Assembly (NCBI GenBank): GCA_032251455.1 | Contig: JAVVEG010000005.1 | Span: 62,001-126,000 of the forward strand | Origin: JAVVEG01 sp032251455 | GTDB taxonomy: Bacteria > Pseudomonadota > Gammaproteobacteria > Pseudomonadales > Pseudohongiellaceae | Reading direction: 5' to 3' | DNA length: 64,000 nt | Shown here: piece by piece, positions 1 to 8,465 of the stretch | How the letters are laid out: every line of letters begins with the position of its first letter | Numbering within the stretch: position 1 is the first letter of the stretch | The notes under the pieces: generated by a model | Database searches by the model: none | Seen by the model: only the letters and a program-made list of their open reading frames with translations | What the model was told of the DNA's origin: nothing | Program-made: the position numbers and the translations under genes

Positions 1-649
1 ACCGCCGCACACCCATCCAGTGGAACATGCTCAGCACATTGAACAACCACTTGTGCCAATTGTCCCGATTTTCCGTGTGTAGCTGCTCATGCAGGCAGAC
101 AATGGCAAGCTGATCGGCTGTCAGGCGCCTAGCCAACCCTGTGGATATCACCGCAAATGGTTTCAACAGGCCTGTAGAGAACGCAATGATGCGCCTGGAA
201 TCAATCAATTTGATGTTTTGTCCCACCGCACCACAGCTGCCAAGCGCAAGCTGACTGCTTAATCTGTGGGCACGCTGCCACTGCCTGAACGCCGTCAGCA
301 TCGCCCATACTGCGCTCATCGCTATCAGACCCATCACCAGCATCTGCCCGGGGGGAACCGCATGTGGGGCTTCTCGCCACCAGCAGGCAGTGCTGTCATG
401 ACAATGGTCAACCGCAATGTTCAAGGCATGACTCAATGTGGGTAAGGCTGCCATTGTGCCGGCGAAAATCCCGCCTGCCAGGGGGAGGATGGCGTAGAGT
501 TCCAACAGCGTGAGTCTGTCCTGAGGGGTATAGCGCGCAATCCAGCGTATCAGTGAGGGAGCAAAAAAGGCCGTTAGCAGAGCTACTCCTAATATTGCTG
601 CACAGACAACAAACAGAATATGTGTGATTTGACTGATTACACCATCCAT
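1..649 (-). CDS. BlaR1/MecR1-like M56 membrane metalloprotease, 3' truncated by the window edge
   Basis: Read by hand on the minus strand: ATG at 649, open to base 1 (216 codons visible), so the C-terminal part is missing. The visible part has N-terminal hydrophobic segments (residues about 5-30, 50-70, 100-120) followed by a zinc-protease HExxH motif, HEQLH, in a HEQLHTENRDN context that parallels HExxHxxRRD of BlaR1 M56 peptidases. The start overlaps the stop of the upstream BlaI-type gene by one base (TGATG), so the two are translationally coupled. In this family the membrane protease senses a signal (beta-lactam in BlaR1) and inactivates the BlaI repressor. The signal and regulated target here cannot be told; no beta-lactamase is in view. 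Confidence 0.75.
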   Translation of the reverse strand, partial: MDGVISQITHILFVVCAAILGVALLTAFFAPSLIRWIARYTPQDRLTLLELYAILPLAGGIFAGTMAALPTLSHALNIAVDHCHDSTACWWREAPHAVPPGQMLVMGLIAMSAVWAMLTAFRQWQRAHRLSSQLALGSCGAVGQNIKLIDSRRIIAFSTGLLKPFAVISTGLARRLTADQLAIVCLHEQLHTENRDNWHKWLFNVLSMFHWMGVRR

Positions 650-1035
650 CAACTGCCTCCGCCTTGCTCCAGCGCCTTTTTTTCCGCAATCATCTTTTCC
701 AGACGCTGAAGACTTTCTTCGTCCAGCGTTGCTGAAATGTCAACAAATGCCTCCAGCACAGCATTGGCATCCTGTCTGGCGAATTCGGCGGTCAGCGATT
801 GAATGAGGGATCCGATCAACTCCCTGCGCTCAACTGCCGGGGAGTAATAAAAGGCATATCCTGACTTGGAGCGATGCAACAGGCCTTTCTTGAACAGTCT
901 GTCCAGTGTTGATTGGATTGTATTGAGGCTGCCCCCGCGAATGGGCTCAAAATGCCGATGCACCTGTTTTGCATCAGCCACCTGCACCTGCCACAGATAC
1001 TCAAGCAGGAGTTTCTCCAGTTCGCCAAGCTGCAT
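649..1035 (-). CDS. BlaI/MecI/CopY-family winged-helix repressor
   Basis: 128-residue penicillinase-repressor-family protein (usual length 120-130). The N-terminal winged helix includes LEKLLLEYLW and GGSLNTIQSTLDRLFKKGLL, typical of BlaI, where the pattern is T..T...TL.RL..KG.L. The open frame extends upstream to 1095, but I choose the ATG at 1035: the predicted promoter (-35 at 1095-1090, -10 at 1073-1068) lies inside the longer version, and family proteins begin at this point. It is the first gene of a blaI-blaR1 pair (the partner overlaps by 1 nt). BlaI proteins bind inverted repeats over their own promoter and are released by proteolysis by the partner M56 protease; a perfect inverted repeat sits exactly over the promoter here. 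Confidence 0.85.
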   Translation of the reverse strand: MQLGELEKLLLEYLWQVQVADAKQVHRHFEPIRGGSLNTIQSTLDRLFKKGLLHRSKSGYAFYYSPAVERRELIGSLIQSLTAEFARQDANAVLEAFVDISATLDEESLQRLEKMIAEKKALEQGGGS

Positions 1036-1067
1036 GGTCTTGCCTTTATTGGGGAGTGACAGCGGAA

Positions 1068-1109
1068 AGAATACAGCAACAAAACCGACTGTCAATCGGT
1101 TTTGTTGCT
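1068..1109 (-). promoter_or_regulatory. blaI promoter embedded in a perfect 14-bp inverted repeat
   Basis: Minus-strand TTGACA (1095-1090), a 16-bp spacer and TATTCT (1073-1068) form a good sigma70 promoter with a transcription start about 25 nt before the blaI ATG. The -35 lies in the 7-nt centre of a perfect inverted repeat: arms AGCAACAAAACCGA at 1075-1088 and its complement at 1096-1109. A repressor dimer bound here would cover the promoter, as expected for BlaI autorepression. The same hairpin sits 22 bases past the gyrB stop and could alternatively help end gyrB transcription. Confidence 0.6.
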
Positions 1110-1131
1110 GGGCTTTGTTCTTGCCGCGTCT

Positions 1132-3552
1132 TCAAATATCCAGATTCTGGGCTGCCAGGGCATTGGACTCAATGAATTCGCGGCGCGGCTCCACGTGATC
1201 TCCCATCAGGGTTGTAAACAACTGGTCCGCACTGATGGCGTCCTCGATGGTGACCTGGAGCATACGCCGGGTTTCCGGATCCATAGTGGTTTCCCATAAC
1301 TGGCTTGGATTCATCTCACCCAAACCTTTGTAGCGTTGCAGATAATGCCCTTTCATGGCATCGTTGGTCAGCCAGGACAGCCCTTCGGCAAAACTGCGAA
1401 TCTCCTGCTTGCGTTCTCCGCGCTGGACATAGGCCCCTTCTTCGATCAGACCATCCAGTGTACTCCCCAGGTTGTTTATGGCCCGGTATTCGCCGGAGCT
1501 GAAGAAATCCCTGGTGAATTGGTAGTCACGCAGCAGACCATGCAGGGAGTGATGCACATGCGGCAGGAAAATATGTCTCTCGGCATCTTCACGTACCGTG
1601 ATCGTATAGGCCAGGCTGGTTTTGGGGTGTATTTTTTCGAGGCTGGCTGCCAGCTCGATAGACCAATTCCTGGCCTCAGTTTCACTGAGGTTGTTGATAT
1701 CCAGTGGGCGAGTAAAAATCATCGCCTCAAGGATCTCGGCTGGATACAGCCGGTCCAGGCGTTTGATGATGGCATAGGTGTTGTTGTACAGCATCACCAT
1801 GTTCTCCAGCGCATCACCGGTAATGGCCGGAGCTTCTGGGTTGACATACAAACTTGCGCCATCTAACGCGATTTGGGTTTGATAATTCGCTAACTCGTCG
1901 TCATCTTTTAAGTATTGCTCATGTTTGCCTTTACGCACCTTGTACAGTGGCGGCTGGGCAATATAGATATGGCCCTGCTCAACCAGTTCCCGCATTTGCC
2001 GGAAAAAGAAGGTCAGCAGCAAGGTCCTGATATGAGAGCCGTCCACATCGGCATCCGTCATGATGATGATGTAGTGGTAGCGCAGATTGGCGGGAGAGAA
2101 CTCATCGTTTCCGATACCGCAGCCCAAGGCCTTGATCAGCGTACCGATTTCAGCCGAACTGAGCATCTTGTCAAAGCGTGCTTTTTCGACATTCAGGATT
2201 TTTCCCTTCAAGGGCAGGATAGCCTGGTTTTTTCGGTTGCGCCCCTGTTTGGCAGAACCACCGGCCGAGTCACCCTCGACAATGTAAATCTCTGAAAGTG
2301 CCGGGTCCTTTTCCTGGCAGTCCGCCAGTTTCCCCGGCAAGCCTGCGATATCGAGTGCGCCTTTGCGACGCGTCATTTCACGCGCCTTGCGTGCTGCCTC
2401 TCTGGCTCTTGCCGCATCGATCATCTTGCCAACAATCTGTTTGGCTTCCAGGGGGTTTTCCATCAAATAATCGGTAAAAAAATTGGCCATCTCTTGCTCA
2501 ACCACCTGACGCACCTCGGAGGAAACCAGCTTGTCCTTGGTTTGTGAGGAGAATTTGGGGTCTGGCACTTTAACTGAAATAATGGCTGTCAGCCCTTCCC
2601 GGGCATCGTCGCCCGTGGTGACGATCTCTTTGGCTTTCTTTGCTGCCAATTCCTTGTCGATATAGGTTTTCAGCACCCGGGTCAACGCACCACGGAATCC
2701 AGCCAGGTGTGTGCCACCGTCTTTTTGCGGAATATTATTGGTGTACGGGAAAATATTTTCCTGGTACGTGTCATTCCATTGCAGGGCAACTTCTACGGTA
2801 ATGCCATCTTCCTTTCGCTCGGAAATAAAATGGAATATCTTGTTTATCGCTGTTTTATTGGTGTTCAGGTACTCAACAAATGCACGCAATCCTCCCTGGT
2901 AACAGAAATTATCCACTTTCCCACTACGCTCATCCTTGAGCTGGATCTTGACGCCCGCATTCAAAAAGGCCAGTTCGCGCAGTTTTTTTGCCAAAATGTC
3001 GTAATGAAATTCAATATTGCTGAAGGTGGCTGCCGAGGGTTTGAAATGGCATTCGGTTCCGGTGCTTGATGTGTCACCGACCACGGCCAGAGGTGCCTGC
3101 GGAACCCCATGGACATAATTCTGCTCATAAACCTTACCGCCTCTGCGGATGGTCAACTTCAGCTCTTCGGACAGGGCATTAACTACAGAGACGCCTACTC
3201 CGTGCAGCCCGCCTGATACCTTGTAGCTATTGTCATCAAATTTCCCACCGGCATGCAAAACCGTCATGATCACTTCTGCTGCCGAAACGCCTTCGCTGTG
3301 CATTTCTGTTGGGATTCCACGACCATTATCCGAAACTGTGATTGTTTCTCCTGGATGAATAACCACCTTGATTTCGTCACAATGCCCGGCCAGCGCCTCG
3401 TCTATGGAATTATCCACCAGCTCAAACACCATATGGTGCAGGCCAGTACCATCATCGGTATCACCGATATACATGCCTGGACGTTTTCTCACCGCATCCA
3501 GACCTTTCAGAACCTTGATGCTATTGGAGTCATACGTTGATGACTGTGACAT
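1132..3552 (-). CDS. gyrB: DNA gyrase subunit B
   Basis: 806 residues, the normal length for a gammaproteobacterial GyrB (about 804). It supplies the ATPase and TOPRIM half of the A2B2 gyrase that introduces negative supercoils. Seen: GHKL ATPase start (ELVDNSIDEALAG, DNGRGIP, GGLHGVGVSVVNALS), TOPRIM region (EGDSAGGSAKQGRNRKNQA, and DADVDGSHIRTLLLTFFFR with the metal-binding acidic residues) and the usual C-terminus ending NALAAQNLDI. The ATG at 3552 is preceded by TAGGAG. It is the last gene of the dnaA-dnaN-recF-gyrB cluster, separated from recF by 95 bases. No clear Rho-independent terminator follows other than the hairpin at the blaI promoter. Confidence 0.98.
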   Translation of the reverse strand: MSQSSTYDSNSIKVLKGLDAVRKRPGMYIGDTDDGTGLHHMVFELVDNSIDEALAGHCDEIKVVIHPGETITVSDNGRGIPTEMHSEGVSAAEVIMTVLHAGGKFDDNSYKVSGGLHGVGVSVVNALSEELKLTIRRGGKVYEQNYVHGVPQAPLAVVGDTSSTGTECHFKPSAATFSNIEFHYDILAKKLRELAFLNAGVKIQLKDERSGKVDNFCYQGGLRAFVEYLNTNKTAINKIFHFISERKEDGITVEVALQWNDTYQENIFPYTNNIPQKDGGTHLAGFRGALTRVLKTYIDKELAAKKAKEIVTTGDDAREGLTAIISVKVPDPKFSSQTKDKLVSSEVRQVVEQEMANFFTDYLMENPLEAKQIVGKMIDAARAREAARKAREMTRRKGALDIAGLPGKLADCQEKDPALSEIYIVEGDSAGGSAKQGRNRKNQAILPLKGKILNVEKARFDKMLSSAEIGTLIKALGCGIGNDEFSPANLRYHYIIIMTDADVDGSHIRTLLLTFFFRQMRELVEQGHIYIAQPPLYKVRKGKHEQYLKDDDELANYQTQIALDGASLYVNPEAPAITGDALENMVMLYNNTYAIIKRLDRLYPAEILEAMIFTRPLDINNLSETEARNWSIELAASLEKIHPKTSLAYTITVREDAERHIFLPHVHHSLHGLLRDYQFTRDFFSSGEYRAINNLGSTLDGLIEEGAYVQRGERKQEIRSFAEGLSWLTNDAMKGHYLQRYKGLGEMNPSQLWETTMDPETRRMLQVTIEDAISADQLFTTLMGDHVEPRREFIESNALAAQNLDI

Positions 3553-3647
3553 ACTCCTACTCCCAAAACCTTATTGAAGCAAAACCATTGCGCGTGTTTA
3601 TTATTTGCATCTTGTTGCGGTTTACACACTCGCGTCGTTGATACCCG

Positions 3648-4730
3648 TCAATCTGTAACGCGTATTTTACCATGTTCCACGTGAAACTTTCTGTCTATGG
3701 CTACAGAAACGCCTTTATTTTCAAGCTCATTAATATCAACACAACTCATGAATACCTGGGCATCAAGCTCATGCAAAAGACCACACACTCGTGCCCTGTT
3801 GGGCACATCCAGCTCCGAGGGCAGGTCATCAACCAAATAGACGCCTGATCTTCCGCTTTGTCTGGAAAGGAATATTCCCTGGGCTATCTTAAGTGCACTG
3901 ACCAGGAGTTTTTGCTGACCCCTGGATAACACTTCGGCAGCAGGCCTACGGCCAACGCGAATATGGATATCAGCCCGATGAGGACCAAACTGTGTGCTTC
4001 CATAACGCTGATCCTTTTCTCGCTCCGAAAGTAACACCTCCGAATAGCTCTTTGATTCAGCCCAACCGCGATAATAACTGAAACCAAGATCTGAGATTTC
4101 AATCAACTCAGCAACCGTCTGTATCGCCTGCGGAATGAACTCTTCTATGTAATGCTGCCGTGCCTCGTCAATTTTTGTTGCCAGTTCAGTAAACTCATTA
4201 TCCCAGGCAAGCAGTTGCTGAGTATCCAGGCGATCCATTTTCAGCAGCTGATTCCTGTTGGCAAGGCACTTACCCGCATTACGCCAGTTATTGAGAAAGT
4301 CCTGTTCCACGTGGAACACTCCCCAATCAAGAAATCGTCGCCGTATTCCTGGGCCGCCCTCAAGTAAAAGAAAACTGTCCGAATTAATTATTTGAAGCGG
4401 CATGTGTCGGGCAACATCAGACCAGTTTCGCTGCTTGTTGCCTTGGAGTTTCAGGATATGGGCATTCTTACGGGACTTGCTGAAGCCGATGCTTAGCTGA
4501 CCCTCAAGCTCGGCATAGACGACACATTGATCAGCATGTTCGTTGATGACCGGGTCCAGCCGATTGCTTCGGAAAGAGCGGCCAACGCCGAGCATGTAGA
4601 CTGCTTCCAACAAACTGGTCTTGCCGCTGCCATTACTGCCATGCAGCACATTGATGCCTGCAGAAGGCATAATTTTAACATCAAGCAGATTGCGCAGCTG
4701 ATCTACTTCGAAGCGTTGAATCGTGGTCAT
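3648..4730 (-). CDS. recF: DNA replication and repair protein RecF
   Basis: 360 residues (E. coli RecF is 357). SMC-like ABC ATPase that helps load RecA at gaps with RecOR. Seen: Walker A HGSNGSGKTSLLEAVYMLG near residues 30-48, the RecF-typical GVGRSFRS, ABC signature LSRGQQKLLVSALKIAQG near residue 270 and Walker B VYLVDDLPSELD near residue 300. It starts 29 bases after the dnaN stop, so it is probably co-transcribed. Two parS palindromes lie within this coding sequence, each read as the peptide FHVE (VFHVEQ and KFHVEH). Confidence 0.97.
   Translation of the reverse strand: MTTIQRFEVDQLRNLLDVKIMPSAGINVLHGSNGSGKTSLLEAVYMLGVGRSFRSNRLDPVINEHADQCVVYAELEGQLSIGFSKSRKNAHILKLQGNKQRNWSDVARHMPLQIINSDSFLLLEGGPGIRRRFLDWGVFHVEQDFLNNWRNAGKCLANRNQLLKMDRLDTQQLLAWDNEFTELATKIDEARQHYIEEFIPQAIQTVAELIEISDLGFSYYRGWAESKSYSEVLLSEREKDQRYGSTQFGPHRADIHIRVGRRPAAEVLSRGQQKLLVSALKIAQGIFLSRQSGRSGVYLVDDLPSELDVPNRARVCGLLHELDAQVFMSCVDINELENKGVSVAIDRKFHVEHGKIRVTD
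3673..3688. promoter_or_regulatory. parS: parS-like centromere site (2 mismatches) near the 3' end of recF
   Basis: TGTTCCACGTGAAACT matches the universal ParB-binding consensus TGTTTCACGTGAAACA at 14 of 16 positions and keeps the central CACGTG. It lies about 12 kb from parAB and 630 bases from a perfect parS palindrome, so ParB loading here is likely though weaker on sequence grounds. Confidence 0.7.
4303..4318. promoter_or_regulatory. parS: parS centromere site inside recF (perfect palindrome)
   Basis: TGTTCCACGTGGAACA is a perfect 16-bp palindrome and the form commonly found in pseudomonads. ParB (encoded at 15765) binds such sites, spreads, and with ParA and SMC moves the origin region. 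The position next to dnaN/dnaA agrees with the known clustering of parS near oriC. Confidence 0.88.
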
Positions 4731-4759
4731 TTAAGTAAAAAACACTGACAGTGTTTGCC

Positions 4760-5863
4760 TCAAAGGCGCATCGGCATGACAACGTAAACCGCATCATCAT
4801 CCGAAACCCCTTCAAGCAGGGCGCTGCTGTTGGAGTCTGCAAGACTTATTTTCACCTGCTCACAATCAAGTACATTGAGCACATCAAGCAGATAACTGAC
4901 ATTGAATCCGATCTCAAGAGGCTCTCCTTGATAAGAAGCAGAAATGATCTCTTCTGCTTCTTCCTGTTCAGGGTTGTTGGCAAGAATCTGCATCTCATCA
5001 GTGCTGAGCAGAATTTTGACTCCCCGGTATTTTTCATTGGACAAAATTGAGGCCCGATTGAATGCCTGTTTTAAGATCAATCTGTCGGCAGTGACTGTTT
5101 TGTCACTTCCCTTGGGTAATACCCGATTGTAATCAGGAAACTTGCCTTCAACCAGTTTGGAGGTAAATACAAAATCCCGCATTCTTGCACGGACCAGGTT
5201 GGAACCAAAAACCAGGGTTACCTCACCATCGACATCAGTTAAAAGGCGGCTTAATTCAGTAACTGCCTTGCGTGGGAATATCAGTTGCAAGTCCTGACTT
5301 ATTGCATTCTCCAGGGACAGTGTCTGCATGGCCAGTCGATGTCCGTCAGTTGCCACAACCCGTAAATGCTGATCAGTGACCTCAAACAGCATCCCATTAA
5401 GGTAGTAGCGCACATCCTGCTGTGCCATGGCAAAGCTGCAGCTGTCCAACAGACGCTTGAGTTGTTTGCCGTCAATCCCAAGCTCGAAAGTGCCGGGTTC
5501 ATCCTCGGTATTTGGAAAATCTCTGGCTGGCAAAGTAGCCAGAGTAAAACGGCTGCGTCCCGCCTTGATCGTAGCCTTGTCATCCTCCAGTGAAAACTGC
5601 AGTTGTGCATTTTCGGGCAAGGACTTGCATATATCCATCAGTTTCCTGGCTGGTACAGTGATCTCACCCGCTACACTTCCCGGATCAACGGCAACAATAC
5701 CAATCATTTCAACCTCAAGATCGGTGCCAGTTAGTGATAACTGATCATTTTCCAGCACAAGTAATACATTGGCCAGCACCGGCAAGGTGTGGCGTCGTTC
5801 AACAACACCTGCTGCCTGTTGGAGTGGTTTGATCAAAGCATCCCTGGAGACGGTAAATTTCAT
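4760..5863 (-). CDS. dnaN: DNA polymerase III beta sliding clamp
   Basis: 367 residues (E. coli DnaN is 366). It forms the ring dimer that tethers Pol III to DNA. The start is set at the ATG at 5863, giving MKFTVSRDALIKPLQQAAGV, the conserved N-terminus; the open frame reaches 5986 but that extension is not homologous. Seen: the family segments RHTLPVLANVLL, YLNGMLFEV, ATDGHRLAM, FPRKAVTELSRLL, FPDYNRVLP and the C-terminal YVVMPMRL. It lies between dnaA (64-base gap) and recF (29-base gap) in the usual operon. Confidence 0.97.
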   Translation of the reverse strand: MKFTVSRDALIKPLQQAAGVVERRHTLPVLANVLLVLENDQLSLTGTDLEVEMIGIVAVDPGSVAGEITVPARKLMDICKSLPENAQLQFSLEDDKATIKAGRSRFTLATLPARDFPNTEDEPGTFELGIDGKQLKRLLDSCSFAMAQQDVRYYLNGMLFEVTDQHLRVVATDGHRLAMQTLSLENAISQDLQLIFPRKAVTELSRLLTDVDGEVTLVFGSNLVRARMRDFVFTSKLVEGKFPDYNRVLPKGSDKTVTADRLILKQAFNRASILSNEKYRGVKILLSTDEMQILANNPEQEEAEEIISASYQGEPLEIGFNVSYLLDVLNVLDCEQVKISLADSNSSALLEGVSDDDAVYVVMPMRL

Positions 5864-5927
5864 GTCTGTACTCACTTGCATCCAATATTGATGATCCGGT
5901 ATCTGTTTCCTGTGCTGTGCCTGAACC

Positions 5928-7403
5928 TCAGGTTGCCAGCGCACGCAACAGATTATTGTAATCTTCGGCAAGATCCTGAGAGGCACCTCTCAGCTTCTTG
6001 ACCTGCTTGCAGGCGTGCAGGACTGTTGTATGGTCTCTGCCACCAAAGGCATCCCCAATCTCGGGCAAGCTATGGTTGGTAAGCTCCTTGGAAAGGCACA
6101 TGGCCATCTGCCGGGGCCGGGCTACCGAGCGATTGCGTCGTTTGGAAAGCATATCCGCCATTTTTATCTTGTAATATTCGGCCACAGATCGCTGTATGTT
6201 GTCTATTGTGACCAGCTTGTCGTGCAATGCAAATAAATCCTTCAGTGCCTCCCTGACCAGTTCCAAACCAATTGGTCTGCCAACAAACCGGGCATGCACA
6301 ATAACCTTTTTCAAGGCTCCTTCAAGTTCACGCACATGCGAGCGCAAGCGCTGGGCAATGAACATCGCGGCATCATTCGGCAGTTCAACATTGGATTGTG
6401 CCGCCTTGTTGATAAGAATGGCCGCCCTGGTCTCCAACTCCGGTGGCTCCACGGCTACCGAGAGACCCCAACCGAATCTTGATTTCAATCTTTCTTCTAA
6501 GCCATTGATTTCTTTGTGGTATTTATCGCTGGTGAGAATTATTTGCTGGCCCCCTTCAAGCAGGGCATTGAAGGTATGAAAGAATTCTTCCTGCGAACGC
6601 TCCTTGCCGGCAAAAAACTGGATATCATCGATCAACAAGGCGTCAACAGAGCGATAATACCGCTTGAACTCGTTGATTGCATTCAATTGCAGGGCAGTGA
6701 CCATGGTGGCGACAAACGTTTCCGAGTGCAGGTAAACGACCTTGGCGCCAGGTTTGCGTTCCATCAGGAAATTGCCAATGGCATGCATCAGGTGGGTTTT
6801 ACCCAGGCCAACCCCGCCGTAAATGAATAAGGGATTATAGGCTCCACCTGGATTTTCAGCCACCTGCAGGGCAGCAGCACGAGCCAGTTGGTTGGATTTC
6901 CCCTCGATGAAGTTATCGAAGGTATTATCGGGATTAAGGCTTCCCTTGTGTCTTAGCTTGCCCTCGATCAGAACCTCCATATTCCGGGTTGAGCGGCGAA
7001 TCACAGGATTGACCTCGGTATTGCCGCGGACTGTGCCTGTTGTGGTTTGCGGGGCGTAGCTTTGAGGAGGATGATCATACGCTGGACGGGAGAGGCCATT
7101 GCTTCTGGCGTCTGTTGTTATCTGAGCGGGTTTAAGCGCCTCTTGCTCTTGTCGTTGCTCCCGGTGTCCAATCTCCAGAATCACATCGATCCCTTGCCTG
7201 TCCGCAGAGTCATTGACCAACTCTTTAATTCTGTTGAGAAACTTGTCCTTGACCCAATCAAGTACAAACCGATTGGGTGCCAGCAAAATCAGCAGATTAT
7301 TGTTGCTTTCCGCCTGCAGAGGTCTTATCCAGGTGTTAAATTGCTGGGAGGATAGCTCACTTTTCAGATTATCAACACAATTCTGCCAGTGTGGTGCGAA
7401 CAC
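5928..7403 (-). CDS. dnaA: Chromosomal replication initiator DnaA
   Basis: 491 residues with the four-domain DnaA plan: N-terminal WQNCVDNLKSELSSQQFNTWIRPL (domain I), a variable linker at about 90-150, the AAA+ core with FIYGGVGLGKTHLMHAIGN (Walker A) and LLIDDIQFFAGK (Walker B), and domain IV ending GGRDHTTVLHACKQV, the DnaA-box signature helix. The start codon is GTG at 7403, with AAGGGTGAT a few bases upstream as ribosome site. Transcription likely starts from the promoter at 7478-7450, whose -35 overlaps a DnaA box, implying autoregulation. Divergent from rpmH across the candidate origin. Confidence 0.98.
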   Translation of the reverse strand: MFAPHWQNCVDNLKSELSSQQFNTWIRPLQAESNNNLLILLAPNRFVLDWVKDKFLNRIKELVNDSADRQGIDVILEIGHREQRQEQEALKPAQITTDARSNGLSRPAYDHPPQSYAPQTTTGTVRGNTEVNPVIRRSTRNMEVLIEGKLRHKGSLNPDNTFDNFIEGKSNQLARAAALQVAENPGGAYNPLFIYGGVGLGKTHLMHAIGNFLMERKPGAKVVYLHSETFVATMVTALQLNAINEFKRYYRSVDALLIDDIQFFAGKERSQEEFFHTFNALLEGGQQIILTSDKYHKEINGLEERLKSRFGWGLSVAVEPPELETRAAILINKAAQSNVELPNDAAMFIAQRLRSHVRELEGALKKVIVHARFVGRPIGLELVREALKDLFALHDKLVTIDNIQRSVAEYYKIKMADMLSKRRNRSVARPRQMAMCLSKELTNHSLPEIGDAFGGRDHTTVLHACKQVKKLRGASQDLAEDYNNLLRALAT

Positions 7404-7449
7404 GGTATATCACCCTTTTATTATCATTCAGATCCTGATTTGAGAAAGG

Positions 7450-7480
7450 ATTCTACTCTGCAGCAGAAAAGTTATCCACA
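7450..7480 (-). promoter_or_regulatory. dnaA promoter overlapping a DnaA box
   Basis: On the minus strand TGGATA (7478-7473), a 17-bp spacer and TAGAAT (7455-7450, 5/6 to consensus). The perfect DnaA box at 7472-7480 covers the -35 hexamer, so DnaA-ATP could repress its own gene, as is known in E. coli. Predicted transcription start about 40 bases before the GTG start. Confidence 0.55.
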
Positions 7481-7725
7481 CCCCGAGAACATTTGAAACT
7501 TGTTTTTTGTTCCTTTTTTTCTTGTTTATTATTAGATAGTTACACGTTTTTTACTGGAATTTACCGATGTTTTCCCTACTTTGCCGCAGGACAGATCGCC
7601 GCCGTGTCTATGATGAAAAGCTGTGGATAACTTGTTATTATCCGGGTAAACCTGCATGCCTGCTATGTTTACCGGGAGCTTGCTTTTTCTCGCTGTGCCG
7701 GCTTCCAGTAAATATCGCCAAGTGA

Positions 7726-7754
7726 TTGCAATCCTTGTACAAAACAAATAGAAT
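7726..7754 (+). promoter_or_regulatory. rpmH-rnpA promoter
   Basis: TTGCAA (7726-7731), 17-bp spacer, TAGAAT (7749-7754). It is about 90 bases upstream of the rpmH ATG and points away from the origin. Confidence 0.5.
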
Positions 7755-7844
7755 TCGCGCTCATTTTACCTCGCGCCGAACGATTTAATACGCGCATTTG
7801 TAAACAGCCATTGCAGTTACTACTGTTTTACCGGGACAGCCAAC

Positions 7845-7979
7845 ATGAAAAGAACTTTCCAACCCAGTTTGATTAAACGTGCACGCACACATGGTTTCCG
7901 TGCCCGTATGGCTACCCGTGGTGGCCGTCTGGTCATCAAGCGTCGTCGCGCCCAGGGCAGAGCCAAGCTCTCCGCCTGA
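7845..7979 (+). CDS. rpmH: 50S ribosomal protein L34
   Basis: 44 residues, starting MKRTFQPSLIKRARTHGFRA and ending RRRAQGRAKLSA; the whole protein matches the invariant L34 pattern (MKRTFQPS..KR.R.HGFR.RM.T..GR.V...RR.KGR..L..). Very basic, found in the large ribosomal subunit. First gene of the conserved rpmH-rnpA-yidD-yidC-mnmE cluster. Confidence 0.97.
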   Translation: MKRTFQPSLIKRARTHGFRARMATRGGRLVIKRRRAQGRAKLSA

Positions 7980-8071
7980 CATCCATCAGATCAATACGCT
8001 GTATGGATGCCGGAAGCAGAGAACATCTGAATCCGGTTCCACAATCCATTTCTGGAAGTTGTACAAACCAC

Positions 8072-8464
8072 GTGTCCAGTGCTGGCTTTCAATTCGGCAA
8101 ACAACTGCGCTTGCTGCATGCCCGAGATTATCAGCAAGTCTTCCAGAGTGCCCGCTATAAGGTATCCTGTTCGCAAATACTTGTGCTGGCCATGGACAAC
8201 AATTCCCCGTCCCCCCGGCTGGGCCTGGTTATAGCCAAAAAACATATAAAAACTGCTGTCGCCAGAAACCGGGTAAAAAGGCTGATTCGAGAGTCCTTCC
8301 GCACCAATCAGTATTTGCTCAAGGGCCTGGACATCGTTATTCTAGCGCGCACCGGTCTGGGATTGATGGCAAATGATCAACTAAGCCTTCAGCTCGACAG
8401 ACTATGGCATGATCTGGTTCAGAAACGAGCCAAAACTACACTCAATAACAGTCAGGTTTGCTGA
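8072..8464 (+). CDS. rnpA: Ribonuclease P protein component
   Basis: Protein subunit of RNase P, which with the M1 RNA trims tRNA 5' leaders. Signature seen: RLGLVIAKKHIKTAVARNRVKRLIRESFR, i.e. the RNR box, plus LDIVILARTGL. The frame is open from an ATG at 8003 (153 residues), but homologues start just before the K..RLL.A..Y..VF segment. The GTG at 8072 gives 130 residues and aligns best with Pseudomonas RnpA, so I prefer it; no good ribosome site precedes either start. The stop at 8464 is followed after one base by the yidD ATG, indicating coupling. Confidence 0.9.
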   Translation: MSSAGFQFGKQLRLLHARDYQQVFQSARYKVSCSQILVLAMDNNSPSPRLGLVIAKKHIKTAVARNRVKRLIRESFRTNQYLLKGLDIVILARTGLGLMANDQLSLQLDRLWHDLVQKRAKTTLNNSQVC

Positions 8465-8465
8465 A

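Larger units (their letters stand above)
7404..7844. other. oriC: Candidate oriC between dnaA and rpmH
   Basis: 441 bases without a gene. It contains two perfect DnaA boxes, TTATCCACA at 7472-7480 (plus) and its complement TGTGGATAA at 7622-7630, flanking a T-rich, low-GC stretch (14 G/C in 60 bases at 7501-7560 by my count) suited to unwinding. Gene order and location match the pseudomonad origin between dnaA and rpmH. Only two strict boxes are present, fewer than in E. coli oriC, and a second origin-like region exists upstream of mnmG. Confidence 0.7.

Noticed and set aside
408..689. 93-residue minus-strand reading frame overlapping blaI and the M56 protease
   Set aside because: It has no family features and lies out of frame with the clear M56 protease reading frame (1-649) carrying HEQLH, so it is a shadow.
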